Source of the DNA: Pseudomonas sp. MM213
Lineage (GTDB): Bacteria > Pseudomonadota > Gammaproteobacteria > Pseudomonadales > Pseudomonadaceae
NCBI RefSeq assembly: GCF_020423045.1
Contig: NZ_CP081943.1
Span: forward strand, 1,984,001-2,048,000
Length of the DNA: 64,000 nucleotides
Direction: 5' to 3'
The notes beneath the pieces were generated by a model, which worked only from the letters and a program-made list of their open reading frames with translations, was not told the origin of the DNA and did not search any database. The translations under genes and the position numbers were made by a program. The stretch's first letter is position 1. Every line of letters begins with the position of its first letter. Positions 54,812 through 63,945 of the stretch are shown in pieces.

Positions 54812-55543
54812 TCACATGGGAACGGCGATGAGCAATATCGCCGTCCCGTGTGCAGCGGTGGCGGCGATCACGCCGTAGCGCATGCGGACGAAAGCACAGA
54901 CCAGCCCCTCCAGCAACGTGAACAGTAGAATCGGCCAGCCAATCCGGGTGACGCTCAGTGCCAGAAACGAATGGCAGGCCGAGAAGGCGACAGCGCTGAT
55001 CAAGGCGGCTCGTATCGCAGAGGTGTGGTGTTCGAGGTGACCTTGCAGGAACCCGCGAAACAGCACTTCTTCCAAGGCATTCCCGCCGTAGGCCAGCACG
55101 ACCATGCCCATCAACCAGGGCCAGTAGCCGGCTATTTCGCCTACACCGATGCCTTGATAGAGCCGCAGCGGAACGCCGATCGCACACCCGGCAGCAACAC
55201 CCAGCGCAAGCCCTGCGGCCAGATTGCCCTGCTTCCAGACGACGAGTTGCCAAAGCTGTGGGGCGATCCTTGCCAGCGCGGCGACGATCGCCAACGACAG
55301 TGCACCCAGCACGGCCAGGACAAACGGATTCGCAACAAAGCCGATCTGCACATCGCCACTCAGGGACCATAAACGCAGCGGTGTCATCACATCGCGCAGC
55401 AGGACGAAGGTCAGCAGCAGGATCGCAATACGCAAACCGGGTTGCGTCTTCGGCGTCAACCAGAACCAGAGAGCACAGAGGCTAAAACCGGGCAGCAGAT
55501 AAGTGCCGTAATCGATCAGTAGCGAAAGTCCCTCTTCAATCAT
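54812..55543 (-). CDS. CPBP-family intramembrane metalloprotease-like protein
   Basis: This 243-residue protein has about seven hydrophobic segments. The CAAX/CPBP motif Glu158-Glu159-xxx-Arg163 (LEEVLFRG) is followed by His191 (SACHSFLAL) and a late AAHGTAIL, matching the catalytic set of this family. It could process prenylated or other membrane substrates, or act in bacteriocin self-immunity. A 41-residue membrane protein gene lies 34 bases upstream on the same strand. Confidence 0.82.
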   Translation of the reverse strand: MIEEGLSLLIDYGTYLLPGFSLCALWFWLTPKTQPGLRIAILLLTFVLLRDVMTPLRLWSLSGDVQIGFVANPFVLAVLGALSLAIVAALARIAPQLWQLVVWKQGNLAAGLALGVAAGCAIGVPLRLYQGIGVGEIAGYWPWLMGMVVLAYGGNALEEVLFRGFLQGHLEHHTSAIRAALISAVAFSACHSFLALSVTRIGWPILLFTLLEGLVCAFVRMRYGVIAATAAHGTAILLIAVPM

Positions 55544-55577
55544 GTGTCTGTCCGTTGGCGTCGAGGCGAGTGCCGGG

Positions 55578-55703
55578 TTATAGCATCCACTTCAGAAGAA
55601 TGTGAGTGGCAATCCAGGGAGACGCCGCGGCCACGCCCAATCCGAACACCAGGAAAGCGGACAGATAAACCGCAAAAAACCGAATCAGCGCCCGCCTCGA
55701 CAT
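55578..55703 (-). CDS. 41-residue membrane miniprotein
   Basis: The frame begins ATG at 55703, preceded by GGAGG seven bases upstream, and ends with TAA. It reads MSRRALIRFFAVYLSAFLVF and then a second short hydrophobic stretch ending ATHILLKWML. The basic N-terminus plus a single likely helix fits a small inner-membrane protein. It precedes the CPBP gene by 34 bases on the same strand, so they are probably one transcript. I know of no family; it might be a substrate, partner or regulator of the protease. Confidence 0.65.
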   Translation of the reverse strand: MSRRALIRFFAVYLSAFLVFGLGVAAASPWIATHILLKWML

Positions 55704-55743
55704 CACCCGCCTCCAGAAACATTGAAATGCTCAAACCGGCTTA

Positions 55744-56004
55744 ATGGCTTGGACGTGCGGCCATTTGCACAGTTCAATGTTCCGCGAGGCCGTGCAAACA
55801 GCAGAAGCGCCGATCAAACAGCGATTGGAGACGGTGTCGGGGGTAGATATTCAACTGAAGGGCGACGTGGCGGGTTTTGCGATTGATCGGCGGATCAGCG
55901 GGGCTTGCGCGAGTGATGTGCTGAAATCGCTGTGTGACAACTATCGGGACAAGCTTGTGTGCCGCAATGAACCGGGGCGAACCCTCATCGAACGTAAACC
56001 CTGA
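55744..56004 (+). CDS. Small hypothetical protein, possible STN-domain remnant
   Basis: An 86-codon frame has no clear ribosome site at the first ATG; ATG 55777 (MFREAVQTAEAPIKQRLETV) is an alternative. The central part (LETVSGVDIQLKGDVAGFAI followed by SDVLKSLCDN) looks like the short secretin/TonB N-terminal (STN) fold found in secretins and FecA-type proteins. There is no signal peptide. It may be a fragment of a larger protein or a free-standing domain. Real expression is uncertain. Confidence 0.35.
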   Translation: MAWTCGHLHSSMFREAVQTAEAPIKQRLETVSGVDIQLKGDVAGFAIDRRISGACASDVLKSLCDNYRDKLVCRNEPGRTLIERKP

Positions 56005-56023
56005 AAATTACTGCGCAAAACAA

Positions 56024-56113
56024 TGTGGGAGCTAGCCTGCTGGCGATGGCGGACTGTCAATCAACAGTGATGTTGAATGTTCAGCCGCCATCGCCAGCAG
56101 GCTAGCTCCCACA
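56024..56113. repeat. REP pair downstream of the cstA operon
   Basis: Facing copies of GTGGGAGCTAGCCTGCTGGC with complement are separated by about 32 bases, 28 bases beyond the YbdD stop. Confidence 0.9.
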
Positions 56114-56140
56114 GGGATTGCTGTTAACCCGACAACCGGG

Positions 56141-56338
56141 TCAACAGCACTTTGGCCCGGCCTTGCTTCCGTAACGCGCTTCCTGGCGTTCCCGGAAGAA
56201 CACCTCGTAACTCATCACCGGTTTGTCCGGATGTTTGGTCTGCATATGCTCGACGTAAGTATCGTAGTCGGGCATGCCGACCATCAGGCGCGCGGCCTGA
56301 CCGAGGTATTTACCGAGGCGACTCAGGTCATTGAACAT
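56141..56338 (-). CDS. YbdD/YjiX-family small protein
   Basis: This 65-residue cytoplasmic protein has the family pattern [24 protein letters not shown] and [22 protein letters not shown], ending in the CC pair (GPKCC). Members are encoded next to CstA/BtsT pyruvate and peptide transporters and are thought to assist them. The start at 56338 rather than 56356 matches the usual length. It begins 15 bases after the CstA-like stop. Confidence 0.9.
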   Translation of the reverse strand: MFNDLSRLGKYLGQAARLMVGMPDYDTYVEHMQTKHPDKPVMSYEVFFRERQEARYGSKAGPKCC

Positions 56339-56352
56339 GCTGCACTCCTCGA

Positions 56353-58410
56353 TCACGCATTCGGCAGGGCCTGGAATGGCGCTTCTTTATCCGTGCGCTC
56401 CTTGGTTCCCCACGCGGCAATGCCGACCTTGAGGGCAAAGAACAGGATGCTGAACACCACCAACAGGAACAGCGCGGTCAACGTCGCATTGGTGTAGGCG
56501 TTGTAGATCACGTGCTGCATCTGCTCGATGCTCTTGGCCGGGGCGAGTACCTGACCGTTGGCCAAGGCATCGCTGTACTTCTTGGCCAGCGCGAGGAAGC
56601 CGATGGCCGGGTTGGCGTCGAACAGCTTGATGAAACCGGCGGTGGTGGTGCAGATCAGCAGCCAGACCGCTGGCAGCATGGTCACCCAGACGTAGCGCTG
56701 GCGTTTCATTTTGATCAGCACAACCGTCGCCAACATCAGCGCGATACCGGCCAGCATCTGGTTGGAGATGCCGAACAGCGGCCACAAGGTGTTGATGCCA
56801 CCCAGCGGATCGATCACGCCTTGATAGAGCAAGTAACCCCACATCGCCACACAACCGGCGGTGGCGATCAAGTTGGCGGTCCAGGATTCGGTGCGTTTCA
56901 GCGCCGGCACGAAGGAGCCGAGCAAATCCTGCAACATGAAGCGACCGGCACGGGTACCGGCATCGACTGCGGTCAGGATGAACAGCGCTTCAAACAGGAT
57001 CGCAAAGTGGTACCAGAACGCCATGGTGTTTTCACCCGGCAGGACGTGGTGCAGGATCTGCGCGATACCGACCGCCAGGGTCGGTGCACCGCCGGCACGG
57101 GCCAGGATGGTGGTTTCACCGATGTCCTTGGCCACTGCTTGCAGCGCTTCCGGGGTAATTGCAAAGCCCCAGCTGCTGACGGTCTGCGCAACCGAAACAG
57201 CATCCGCGCCGACAATCGCCGCTGGGCTGTTCATGGCGAAATACACGCCCGGATCGATCACCGATGCCGCAACCATGGCCATGATGGCGACGAAGGATTC
57301 CATCAGCATGCCGCCGTAACCGATGTAGCGGGCATGACCTTCACTGGCGAGCAGCTTCGGCGTGGTGCCGGAAGCGATCAGCGAGTGGAAACCCGATACC
57401 GCGCCACAGGCAATGGTGATGAACAGGAACGGGAACATACCGCCCTTCCACACCGGACCGGTGCCATCGATGAACTGGGTCAGTGCCGGCATTCTCAGCT
57501 CGGGCATGGTGATCAGAATGCCGATCGCCAATGCCACAATGGTGCCGATTTTCAGGAACGTGGAGAGGTAGTCACGCGGTGCCAGAATCAGCCACACCGG
57601 CAGTACCGCGGCAACGAAACCGTAGCCGATCAGCATCCAGGTGATTTGAATGCCGGTGAAGGTGAGCGCCTTGGCCCAGACCGGGTCAGCGGCAATCTGC
57701 CCGCCCAGCCAGATCGAGCCCAGCAGCAGGAACACGCCGATGATCGAGATTTCACCGATGCGACCCGGACGGATGTAGCGCATGTAGATGCCCATGAACA
57801 TCGCGATCGGGATGGTCGCCATCACGGTGAACATGCCCCAAGGGCTTTCGGCCAGGGCTTTGACCACGATCAGCGCCAGCACCGCGAGGATGATGATCAT
57901 GATCAGGAAGCAGCCGAACAGCGCGATGGTGCCGGGGATGCGGCCCATTTCTTCACGGACCATATCGCCCAGGGAACGACCGTTGCGGCGGGTGGACATG
58001 AACAGGACCATGAAGTCCTGAACCGCACCGGCCAGCACCACACCGGCGATCAGCCAAAGTGTGCCGGGCAAGTAGCCCATCTGCGCCGCCAACACCGGAC
58101 CGACCAGCGGACCTGCGCCGGCGATGGCTGCGAAGTGGTGACCGAAGAGTACGTGTTTGTTGGTCGGAACGTAGTCCAGACCATCGTTATTGAGTACGGC
58201 GGGAGTGGCTCGATTGGGGTCCAGTTGCATCACCTTGTTGGCGATGAACAGGCTGTAGTAGCGGTATGCGACGAGGTAGATGGCGACGGCTGCGACTACG
58301 ATCCAGAGGGCGTTGATCGCTTCGCCGCGGCGCAGGGCCACGACACTCAGCGCAAACGCTCCCAGAACAGCCACGGCAAACCAGGCGAGGTGTTTAGCCA
58401 GACGGGGCAT
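56353..58410 (-). CDS. CstA/BtsT-family carbon-starvation transporter
   Basis: This 685-residue membrane protein has about 16 hydrophobic segments. Diagnostic blocks include [36 protein letters not shown] and [15 protein letters not shown] in the N-terminal half. CstA/BtsT proteins import pyruvate (and, in CstA, peptides). It is followed by the YbdD gene and is divergent from a Cache-domain two-component system 342 bases away, which may sense the same nutrient and control it. Confidence 0.9.
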   Translation of the reverse strand: MPRLAKHLAWFAVAVLGAFALSVVALRRGEAINALWIVVAAVAIYLVAYRYYSLFIANKVMQLDPNRATPAVLNNDGLDYVPTNKHVLFGHHFAAIAGAGPLVGPVLAAQMGYLPGTLWLIAGVVLAGAVQDFMVLFMSTRRNGRSLGDMVREEMGRIPGTIALFGCFLIMIIILAVLALIVVKALAESPWGMFTVMATIPIAMFMGIYMRYIRPGRIGEISIIGVFLLLGSIWLGGQIAADPVWAKALTFTGIQITWMLIGYGFVAAVLPVWLILAPRDYLSTFLKIGTIVALAIGILITMPELRMPALTQFIDGTGPVWKGGMFPFLFITIACGAVSGFHSLIASGTTPKLLASEGHARYIGYGGMLMESFVAIMAMVAASVIDPGVYFAMNSPAAIVGADAVSVAQTVSSWGFAITPEALQAVAKDIGETTILARAGGAPTLAVGIAQILHHVLPGENTMAFWYHFAILFEALFILTAVDAGTRAGRFMLQDLLGSFVPALKRTESWTANLIATAGCVAMWGYLLYQGVIDPLGGINTLWPLFGISNQMLAGIALMLATVVLIKMKRQRYVWVTMLPAVWLLICTTTAGFIKLFDANPAIGFLALAKKYSDALANGQVLAPAKSIEQMQHVIYNAYTNATLTALFLLVVFSILFFALKVGIAAWGTKERTDKEAPFQALPNA

Positions 58411-58523
58411 AGCGTGTCTCCTGCCGACAGCTTGTGACTGCGGCGGTAATTTTTATAATTGTGTCCGCTGTGCGGAGCTGGCCCAATATCCGCGCATGCC
58501 GTCTACAAATAAATCCGCGTTAC

Positions 58524-58554
58524 TACGTACGCGCTCTCTACGTAGTTCTACGTA
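58524..58554. promoter_or_regulatory. Three TACGTA repeats between cstA-like and kinase genes
   Basis: TACGTA occurs at 58524, 58539 and 58549. The last two form a 10-base-period direct repeat (TCTACGTAGT then TCTACGTAGA), one helical turn apart. This is a plausible site for the NarL-type regulator encoded downstream. Confidence 0.55.
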
Positions 58555-58566
58555 GAAACCGCAAAA

Positions 58567-58646
58567 CCTGTAGGAGCCGGCTTGCTGGCGATCCAGGCGA
58601 CGCGGTGTATCAGTCACGCCGCCATCGCCAGCAAGCCGGCTACTAC
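58567..58646. repeat. REP pair upstream of the sensor kinase
   Basis: Facing copies of TAGGAGCCGGCTTGCTGGCG are separated by 26 bases. It lies between the TACGTA repeats and the kinase start. Confidence 0.88.
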
Positions 58647-58751
58647 AATTCGGCGTTGTCCGGTCATTCCGTCCAGCAGCGCTACTGGACGTGCGCATCT
58701 TTGGCATATGATGCCGGCCTTCGCCTTCCCCCGATCCGGACAGGAGCCCAG

Positions 58752-60113
58752 ATGCAGCTCAAACACAAAATCGTCGCGCTCGGGATTCTGCCGCTGGTGT
58801 TGGCAATCGCTGTCATCTGCGGGCTGGTGATTTCCCTGAACCGCCAGGTGGGTGATCAACAGGCGCAACTGATCGAAGACAGCATCCTGGCGAGCAAGCG
58901 CGCCGAACTGAAAAACTACGTGGAAATGGCGCAAAGCCTGATCGCGCCGCTGTATGACGACGGCCACGGTGACGAACACGCCCAGCAACGCGTGCTGGAA
59001 GAGCTGCGCAAACTCAGCTTTGGCATCAATGGCTACTTCTTCGTGTACGACCGCGAAGGTCGCAGCCTGATGCACGCGCGGCAGTCGGAACTGGTCGGCC
59101 AATACCTGTGGGACATGAAGGACCCGCACGGCCTGCCGGTGATTCAGGCATTGCTCAAAAGTGCGCAATCGGGCGAAGGCTTTCAACGCTACGCCTGGAA
59201 CAAGCCGTCTTCCGGCCAGGTCACCGACAAGCTCGCCTACGTGGTGATGCTGGATCGCTGGGGCTGGATGCTCGGCACCGGCATATACCTTGAGGACGTC
59301 GAACGCGCGACCCAGCAGGCGCGTGACGAGGTGGCCCAGGGCATCCGCAAAACCATGCTGGCGATTGCCGCGGTGGCGCTCGTGGCCGTGCTGTTCGTGT
59401 TTGCCAGCGGCATGACACTGAACGTCAGCGAGCACCGTCTGGCCGACAAAAAACTGCAACGCCTGACCCAGCGAATCGTCAGTTTGCAGGAGGAAGAACG
59501 CTCGCGGGTTTCCCGTGAACTGCACGACGGCATCAGTCAGGTGCTCGTCTCCATCAAGTTCCAGTTCGAACTCGCCAGCCATGTGCTGGAAAATGGACAA
59601 GACAAGGGTTTGAGTATTTTAAGAGAGGCCACGGAACGACTCGGCGAGGCGATTGGCGAGGTGCGCAGCCTCTCCCACGACCTGCGCTCATCCTTGCTCG
59701 ACACCCTGGGGCTGTCGGCGGCCATCGGTCAACTTGCCGAGGAATTCGAGCAACGCAGCGGCCTCACAGTGACCTATAACGACAACGAATTCGACTGCCA
59801 TCTGGTCGATGGCGCGGCGGTTTCGTTGTTTCGCATTGTGCAGGAAGGCCTGACCAACATTGAACGCCATGCACAGGCAAAAAACGTTTCCATCAACCTG
59901 CACGGTTCTGAAGAATCCATCCGGCTGACGGTGATCGATGACGGTATCGGCTTCAACGTCGCCCAGGTCGAACGTGGCCATGCCGGCATCGGCCTGCGTA
60001 ATATCCGTGAACGTGTCGAGCACTTTGGCGGCCGGTTCGAGCTGATCTCGGTACCGGGAAGAAGTGAGCTGGACGTGCTGCTGCCCATGAAAATGCCCGG
60101 CACAAAACGCTGA
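58752..60113 (+). CDS. Sensor histidine kinase with Cache domain (NarX-type HisKA_3)
   Basis: This 453-residue membrane kinase has membrane helices at about 8-27 and 200-221 that bracket a periplasmic single-Cache domain (GINGYFFVYDREG, LLKSAQSGEGFQRYAW, DRWGWMLGTGIYLEDV). HisKA_3 phospho-acceptor His258 is in SRELHDGISQ. The ATPase has DDGIGFN and GHAGIGLRNIRERVE. ATG 58752 follows CAGGAG. Cache kinases of this type often bind short carboxylates, so pyruvate or acetate is a reasonable guess next to the CstA-like gene. Confidence 0.88.
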   Translation: MQLKHKIVALGILPLVLAIAVICGLVISLNRQVGDQQAQLIEDSILASKRAELKNYVEMAQSLIAPLYDDGHGDEHAQQRVLEELRKLSFGINGYFFVYDREGRSLMHARQSELVGQYLWDMKDPHGLPVIQALLKSAQSGEGFQRYAWNKPSSGQVTDKLAYVVMLDRWGWMLGTGIYLEDVERATQQARDEVAQGIRKTMLAIAAVALVAVLFVFASGMTLNVSEHRLADKKLQRLTQRIVSLQEEERSRVSRELHDGISQVLVSIKFQFELASHVLENGQDKGLSILREATERLGEAIGEVRSLSHDLRSSLLDTLGLSAAIGQLAEEFEQRSGLTVTYNDNEFDCHLVDGAAVSLFRIVQEGLTNIERHAQAKNVSINLHGSEESIRLTVIDDGIGFNVAQVERGHAGIGLRNIRERVEHFGGRFELISVPGRSELDVLLPMKMPGTKR

Positions 60114-60130
60114 TCAGACAATAAGAGTGA

Positions 60131-60772
60131 ATGCCCGTGATTAACCTGCCCTCCCCGATCCGCGTCGCCCTGGTCGACGATCACTCCCTGGTTCGCGACG
60201 GGATCAAGGCGCTGCTGTCCGTCATGGCCCCGCTGGAAGTGGTGGGTGAAGCCGAGAATGGCGCGGACGCCATCGAGATGGTCGGACGCTGCCAGCCTGA
60301 CCTGTTGCTGGTCGACATCAGCCTCAAGGACATGAACGGACTGGAGCTGACCCGGTTGCTGCGCAGCCAGTACCCGTCGCTCAAAGTGCTGGTGCTGAGC
60401 ATGTACGACAATTATGAATACGTGAGCGAGTCCGTGCGTTCGGGTGCCAGCGGTTATGTGCTGAAGAACGCGCCATCACGGGAAATCATCGCCGCCATCG
60501 AAGCCATTGCCAGCGGCGGCACGTTCTACAGCGCGGAAATTGCCCAGCGGCTCATTGCTGATAAAAGTACCGACAACGAGCTGACGCCGCGTGAAAGCCA
60601 GGTGTTGTACAAAATGGCCCAGGGGATGAACAACAAGGAAATGGCCCGCGACCTCGACATCAGCGTGCGCACGGTTGAAACCCATCGCCTGAGCATCCGC
60701 CGCAAACTCAACATCGACAAACCGGCGGCGCTGGTCAAATACGCCATCGACCACGGGATCATTTCCCCATAA
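60131..60772 (+). CDS. NarL/LuxR-family response regulator
   Basis: This is a 213-residue two-domain regulator. The receiver has Asp16/Asp17 and phospho-acceptor Asp62 (LLVDISLKD) with Lys in YVLKNA. The LuxR-type helix-turn-helix covers about 148-205 (ELTPRESQVLYKMAQGMNNK, then LDISVRTVETHRLSI). It follows the Cache kinase by 17 bases and is its partner. The likely targets are the divergent CstA-like operon and its own promoter through the TACGTA repeats. Confidence 0.9.
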   Translation: MPVINLPSPIRVALVDDHSLVRDGIKALLSVMAPLEVVGEAENGADAIEMVGRCQPDLLLVDISLKDMNGLELTRLLRSQYPSLKVLVLSMYDNYEYVSESVRSGASGYVLKNAPSREIIAAIEAIASGGTFYSAEIAQRLIADKSTDNELTPRESQVLYKMAQGMNNKEMARDLDISVRTVETHRLSIRRKLNIDKPAALVKYAIDHGIISP

Positions 60773-60790
60773 GCCTGCCGAACACTACCC

Positions 60791-60883
60791 CCTGTAGGAG
60801 CCGGCTTGCTGGCGATGGCGGTGGGTCAGCCAACCTGTTTTTTGCTGACCCTCCGCTATCGCCAGCAAGCCGGCTCCTACAGG
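60791..60883. repeat. REP pair after the response regulator
   Basis: Facing copies of TAGGAGCCGGCTTGCTGGCG with complement are separated by about 31 bases. It may stabilise or terminate the kinase-regulator transcript. Confidence 0.9.
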
Positions 60884-60929
60884 ATGGGTGTCGTTGTCGA
60901 TTTTTTACTTGAGCCCACCGGAGACACCC

Positions 60930-61238
60930 GTGCCACCGTTGACCACCCGCGAGATTTACCAGCTATTGCGCGACGCCGCCCTGGAGGTTCGTCCCCTGCG
61001 GCTGATAGGCGAACCTTCCGCATCCGGCCTGGTGCAAGTCGACATCGAGGGTTGGCAACTGACCCTCGACGTCGACGACAACCACTTGCGCCGCTGCCAA
61101 CGCTGCCTGAGCCCGGACGGCCGCGAGGGCCTGTTCGACAATTGGCAACGTTACGGCACCGACCCGGTCAGTCTGCTCAGCACCTGGGAACTGGCGCAGA
61201 TAGAACGCCTGCTGACCGAGTTCAAAAACGCGGTTTGA
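60930..61238 (+). CDS. Small uncharacterised Pseudomonas protein (possibly DUF7693)
   Basis: A 102-residue frame starts at GTG 60930 with GGAG seven bases upstream. It reads PLTTREIYQLLRDAALEVR and then VDIEGWQLTLDVDDNHLRRC with C-x2-C (CQRC) and SPDGREGLFDNWQRYGTDPV. The VDI-GW-LTL and SPDGR signatures recall a small Pseudomonas family that I believe is DUF7693. The CxxC could bind metal. Its 3' end overlaps the convergent dehydratase gene by 17 bases. Function unknown. Confidence 0.65.
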   Translation: MPPLTTREIYQLLRDAALEVRPLRLIGEPSASGLVQVDIEGWQLTLDVDDNHLRRCQRCLSPDGREGLFDNWQRYGTDPVSLLSTWELAQIERLLTEFKNAV

Positions 61239-62496
61239 CCGCTTTCCAGTCCGGCTTGTAACGCTGCATCTGCTTCACGTCATCGCGCTGGCGGATGCCA
61301 CAGGTCAGGTATTGGTCATGCAGCTTGCCCAGTTGATCGTGATCCAGTTCCAGACCCAACCCCGGCGCGCGCGTGATTTTCACGCAGCCATCGACGATCG
61401 GCAGCTTGCCGCCCTTGATCACTTCTTCATCCGGCTCCTGCCACGGGTAATGCGTGTCGCAGGCGTAATCCAGATTGGGCACCGCGGCCGCAACATGCGC
61501 CATCGCCATCAGGCTGATGCCCAGGTGCGAGTTGGAGTGCATCGACACGCCAAGACCAAAGGTGTCGCACATTTTCGCCAGCGCCTGCGTGTCGCGCAGC
61601 CCGCCCCAGTAATGGTGATCGGCGAGGACAATCTGCACGCTGTTCAACGCCACGCTACGCCGGAACTCGTCGAAGTCGGTGACCACCATGTTGGTCGCCA
61701 GCGGCAGCCCGGTGCGTTTGTGCAGCTCGGCCATGCCGTCGAGGCCCGGCGTCGGGTCTTCGTAATATTGCAGGTCATCGCCCAGCAACTCAGCCATGCG
61801 AATCGATGTTTCCAATGACCAGTTGCCATTCGGGTCAATGCGCAGCGGGTAACCGGGGAAGGCCTTTTTCAGCGCCTTGATGCACGACACTTCGTGCTCC
61901 GGCGGCAGCGTGCCGGCCTTGAGTTTGATGCTCTTGAAACCGTAGGCCTCGATCATCCGCCGTGCCTGGGCAACGATCTGCTCTTCGTTCAGCGCCTCGC
62001 CCCAACTGTCCGGTTTGTACGGCGAATCGACATGCTGCGCGTACTTGAAAAACAGGTAGGCGCTGAACGGAATCTCGTCGCGAATCGCCCCGCCCAGCAA
62101 GTCCACCAACGGCACGTTCAACGAATGCGCCTGCAAATCCAGGAACGCCACTTCGAATGCCGAATACGCATTGCTCACTGCTTTGCTGGCATGGGAGCCC
62201 GGTGCCAATTCCGCACCGGCAATGCTCGCCGGTTTGTGCGCCGCCACGGTGGCCTGGACGATGCGCCGCAGTTGATTGAGGTCGAACGGATCGAGACCGA
62301 TCAATTGCGATTGCAGTTGCTGCTGGATCAACAGCGCCGGCGCATCGCCGTAACTTTCACCGAGACCGATGTAGCCATTGTCGCTCTCAATCTCGATGAT
62401 CGAACGCAGCGCGAACGGCTCGTGAATCCCGCTGGCGTTGAGCAGCGGCGGATCACGGAAAGCGATGGGGGTGACGGTGACTCGTTTGATTTTCAA
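61222..62496 (-). CDS. Enolase-superfamily acid-sugar dehydratase (glucarate dehydratase-like)
   Basis: This is a 424-residue enzyme. Catalytic Lys pair in SIKLKAGTLP, metal ligands in DPNGNW, YYEDPTPGLDG and VLADHHYWGG, and general base His region MHSNSHLGISLMAM give the glucarate dehydratase order. The product would be 5-keto-4-deoxy-glucarate. The gene overlaps an ACS-family importer by four bases, the usual GudP-GudD pairing. Galactarate or another aldarate is an alternative substrate. Confidence 0.83.
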   Translation of the reverse strand: MKIKRVTVTPIAFRDPPLLNASGIHEPFALRSIIEIESDNGYIGLGESYGDAPALLIQQQLQSQLIGLDPFDLNQLRRIVQATVAAHKPASIAGAELAPGSHASKAVSNAYSAFEVAFLDLQAHSLNVPLVDLLGGAIRDEIPFSAYLFFKYAQHVDSPYKPDSWGEALNEEQIVAQARRMIEAYGFKSIKLKAGTLPPEHEVSCIKALKKAFPGYPLRIDPNGNWSLETSIRMAELLGDDLQYYEDPTPGLDGMAELHKRTGLPLATNMVVTDFDEFRRSVALNSVQIVLADHHYWGGLRDTQALAKMCDTFGLGVSMHSNSHLGISLMAMAHVAAAVPNLDYACDTHYPWQEPDEEVIKGGKLPIVDGCVKITRAPGLGLELDHDQLGKLHDQYLTCGIRQRDDVKQMQRYKPDWKAVKPRF

Positions 62497-63890
62497 GAGG
62501 CTGCTCCCTTTGGACCTGAGCTCAAGGCTTGATGACTGACTGATTTCTCTGACGCTGCGATGTCGCTAGGTTGGCCGCTCAACACGCGAATGGGATCACC
62601 ACGCGGGGCGGTGCGGGCAAAGAAGATCACCACCGCCGCCACCAGCGAGGTGGCCGCCAGCCCGTAGAGACCGCCCTCGATGGAGCCGGTTTTTTGTTCG
62701 AGGAAACCGAACGCTGTCGGGGCGACGAAGCCGCCGAGGTTGCCGATAGAATTGATCAAAGCGATCACCGCCGCAGCGATGCGCGCATCCAGATAGCCTT
62801 GCGGAATAGGCCAGAACAACGCCGAGGCGGCCTTGAAACCAATCGCGGCAAAACAGATGGCGACGAAGGCAAAGACCGGCCCGCCAGTGGTGGACATGAA
62901 CATGCCGAATGCGGCGATCACCAGGGTCAAGGCGACCCAGGCCTGCTGGTATTTCCATTTGCTGGCCATGGCGGCGAAGCCATACATCGCGACGATGGAA
63001 ATGATCCACGGAATCGAGTTGAACAGGCCGACCTGGAAGTCGCCGAGGTTGCCCATTTTCTTGATCATGCTCGGCAGCCAGAACGTCGCGCCGTAGATCG
63101 TCAGGGCAATGGAAAAGTAGATGAAACAGAACAGTGCGATCTGCTTGTCGGCGAGCAATTTGAACATCGACGGCTTGACCGTCTGCGTGGCTTCGCGGGC
63201 CTGCTGTTCGAGGGCGATGGCGCCCACCAGTGCGTCCTTTTCTTCCTCGCTCAGCCAATTCGCCTGGCGTGGATGGGACTGCAACCAGAACCAGACAAAC
63301 CCGCAGAGCACGATCGAGGCGAAGCCTTCGATCAGGAACATCCACTGCCAGCCGTGCAGGCTGAAACCGCTGACGTGCAACAGCGCACCGGACACCGGCC
63401 CGGAAATCACCGAGGCAATGGCCGAGCCGCTGAGGAAGATCGCCATGGCCTTGCCGCGTTCGGTCGACGGCAACCATTGGGTGAAGTAATAAATGATGCC
63501 GGGGAAGAACCCGGCTTCGGCCGCACCGAGGATGAAGCGCAGCACATAGAAACTGGTTTCGCCGCGCACGAACGCCATGGCCATGGCCGCTGCGCCCCAG
63601 GTGAACATGATGCGCGTCAACCAGGCGCGGGCGCCGTAGCGTTGCAGCAGCAGGTTGGAGGGGACTTCGAAGATTGCGTAACCGATGAAGAACAGCCCGG
63701 CACCGAGGCCATAGGCCGCGGCGCCAATGCCGAGATCGGTTTCCATGTGACTGCGCACGAAGCCGATGTTGACCCGGTCGATGTAATTGACGATGAACAT
63801 CACCACGAACAGCGGCAGCACATGGCGCTTCACCTTGGCCGCTGCGCGGGCGAGCACAGTTGGATCGGGCGGACTCTGGAGGGTATTCAA
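62493..63890 (-). CDS. MFS acid-sugar importer (GudP/GarP-like)
   Basis: This 465-residue protein has 12 membrane segments and ACS-family motifs IVNYIDRVNIGFVRSHME and IFEVPSNLLLQRYGARAW. It likely imports the substrate of the enolase-family dehydratase, with which it overlaps by four bases. It has a charged N-terminus and a Ser-rich tail. The start at 63890 fits the family length. A promoter with a possible operator lies upstream to the window end. Confidence 0.88.
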   Translation of the reverse strand: MNTLQSPPDPTVLARAAAKVKRHVLPLFVVMFIVNYIDRVNIGFVRSHMETDLGIGAAAYGLGAGLFFIGYAIFEVPSNLLLQRYGARAWLTRIMFTWGAAAMAMAFVRGETSFYVLRFILGAAEAGFFPGIIYYFTQWLPSTERGKAMAIFLSGSAIASVISGPVSGALLHVSGFSLHGWQWMFLIEGFASIVLCGFVWFWLQSHPRQANWLSEEEKDALVGAIALEQQAREATQTVKPSMFKLLADKQIALFCFIYFSIALTIYGATFWLPSMIKKMGNLGDFQVGLFNSIPWIISIVAMYGFAAMASKWKYQQAWVALTLVIAAFGMFMSTTGGPVFAFVAICFAAIGFKAASALFWPIPQGYLDARIAAAVIALINSIGNLGGFVAPTAFGFLEQKTGSIEGGLYGLAATSLVAAVVIFFARTAPRGDPIRVLSGQPSDIAASEKSVSHQALSSGPKGAAS

Positions 63891-63945
63891 GGGGGCGACT
63901 CCCGTTCATTGTTTTTTTAGGGACGCGCCGATCATGGACGCCGAC

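Noticed and set aside
56512..58437. A 641-codon plus-strand frame across the CstA-like gene
   Set aside because: It is very rich in His, Gln and Arg, as expected for antisense of a hydrophobic GC-rich gene, and matches no family.
62596..63909. A 437-codon Arg/His-rich frame on the minus strand across the MFS importer
   Set aside because: It is an alternative-frame shadow of the transporter gene with no domain or membrane segment.
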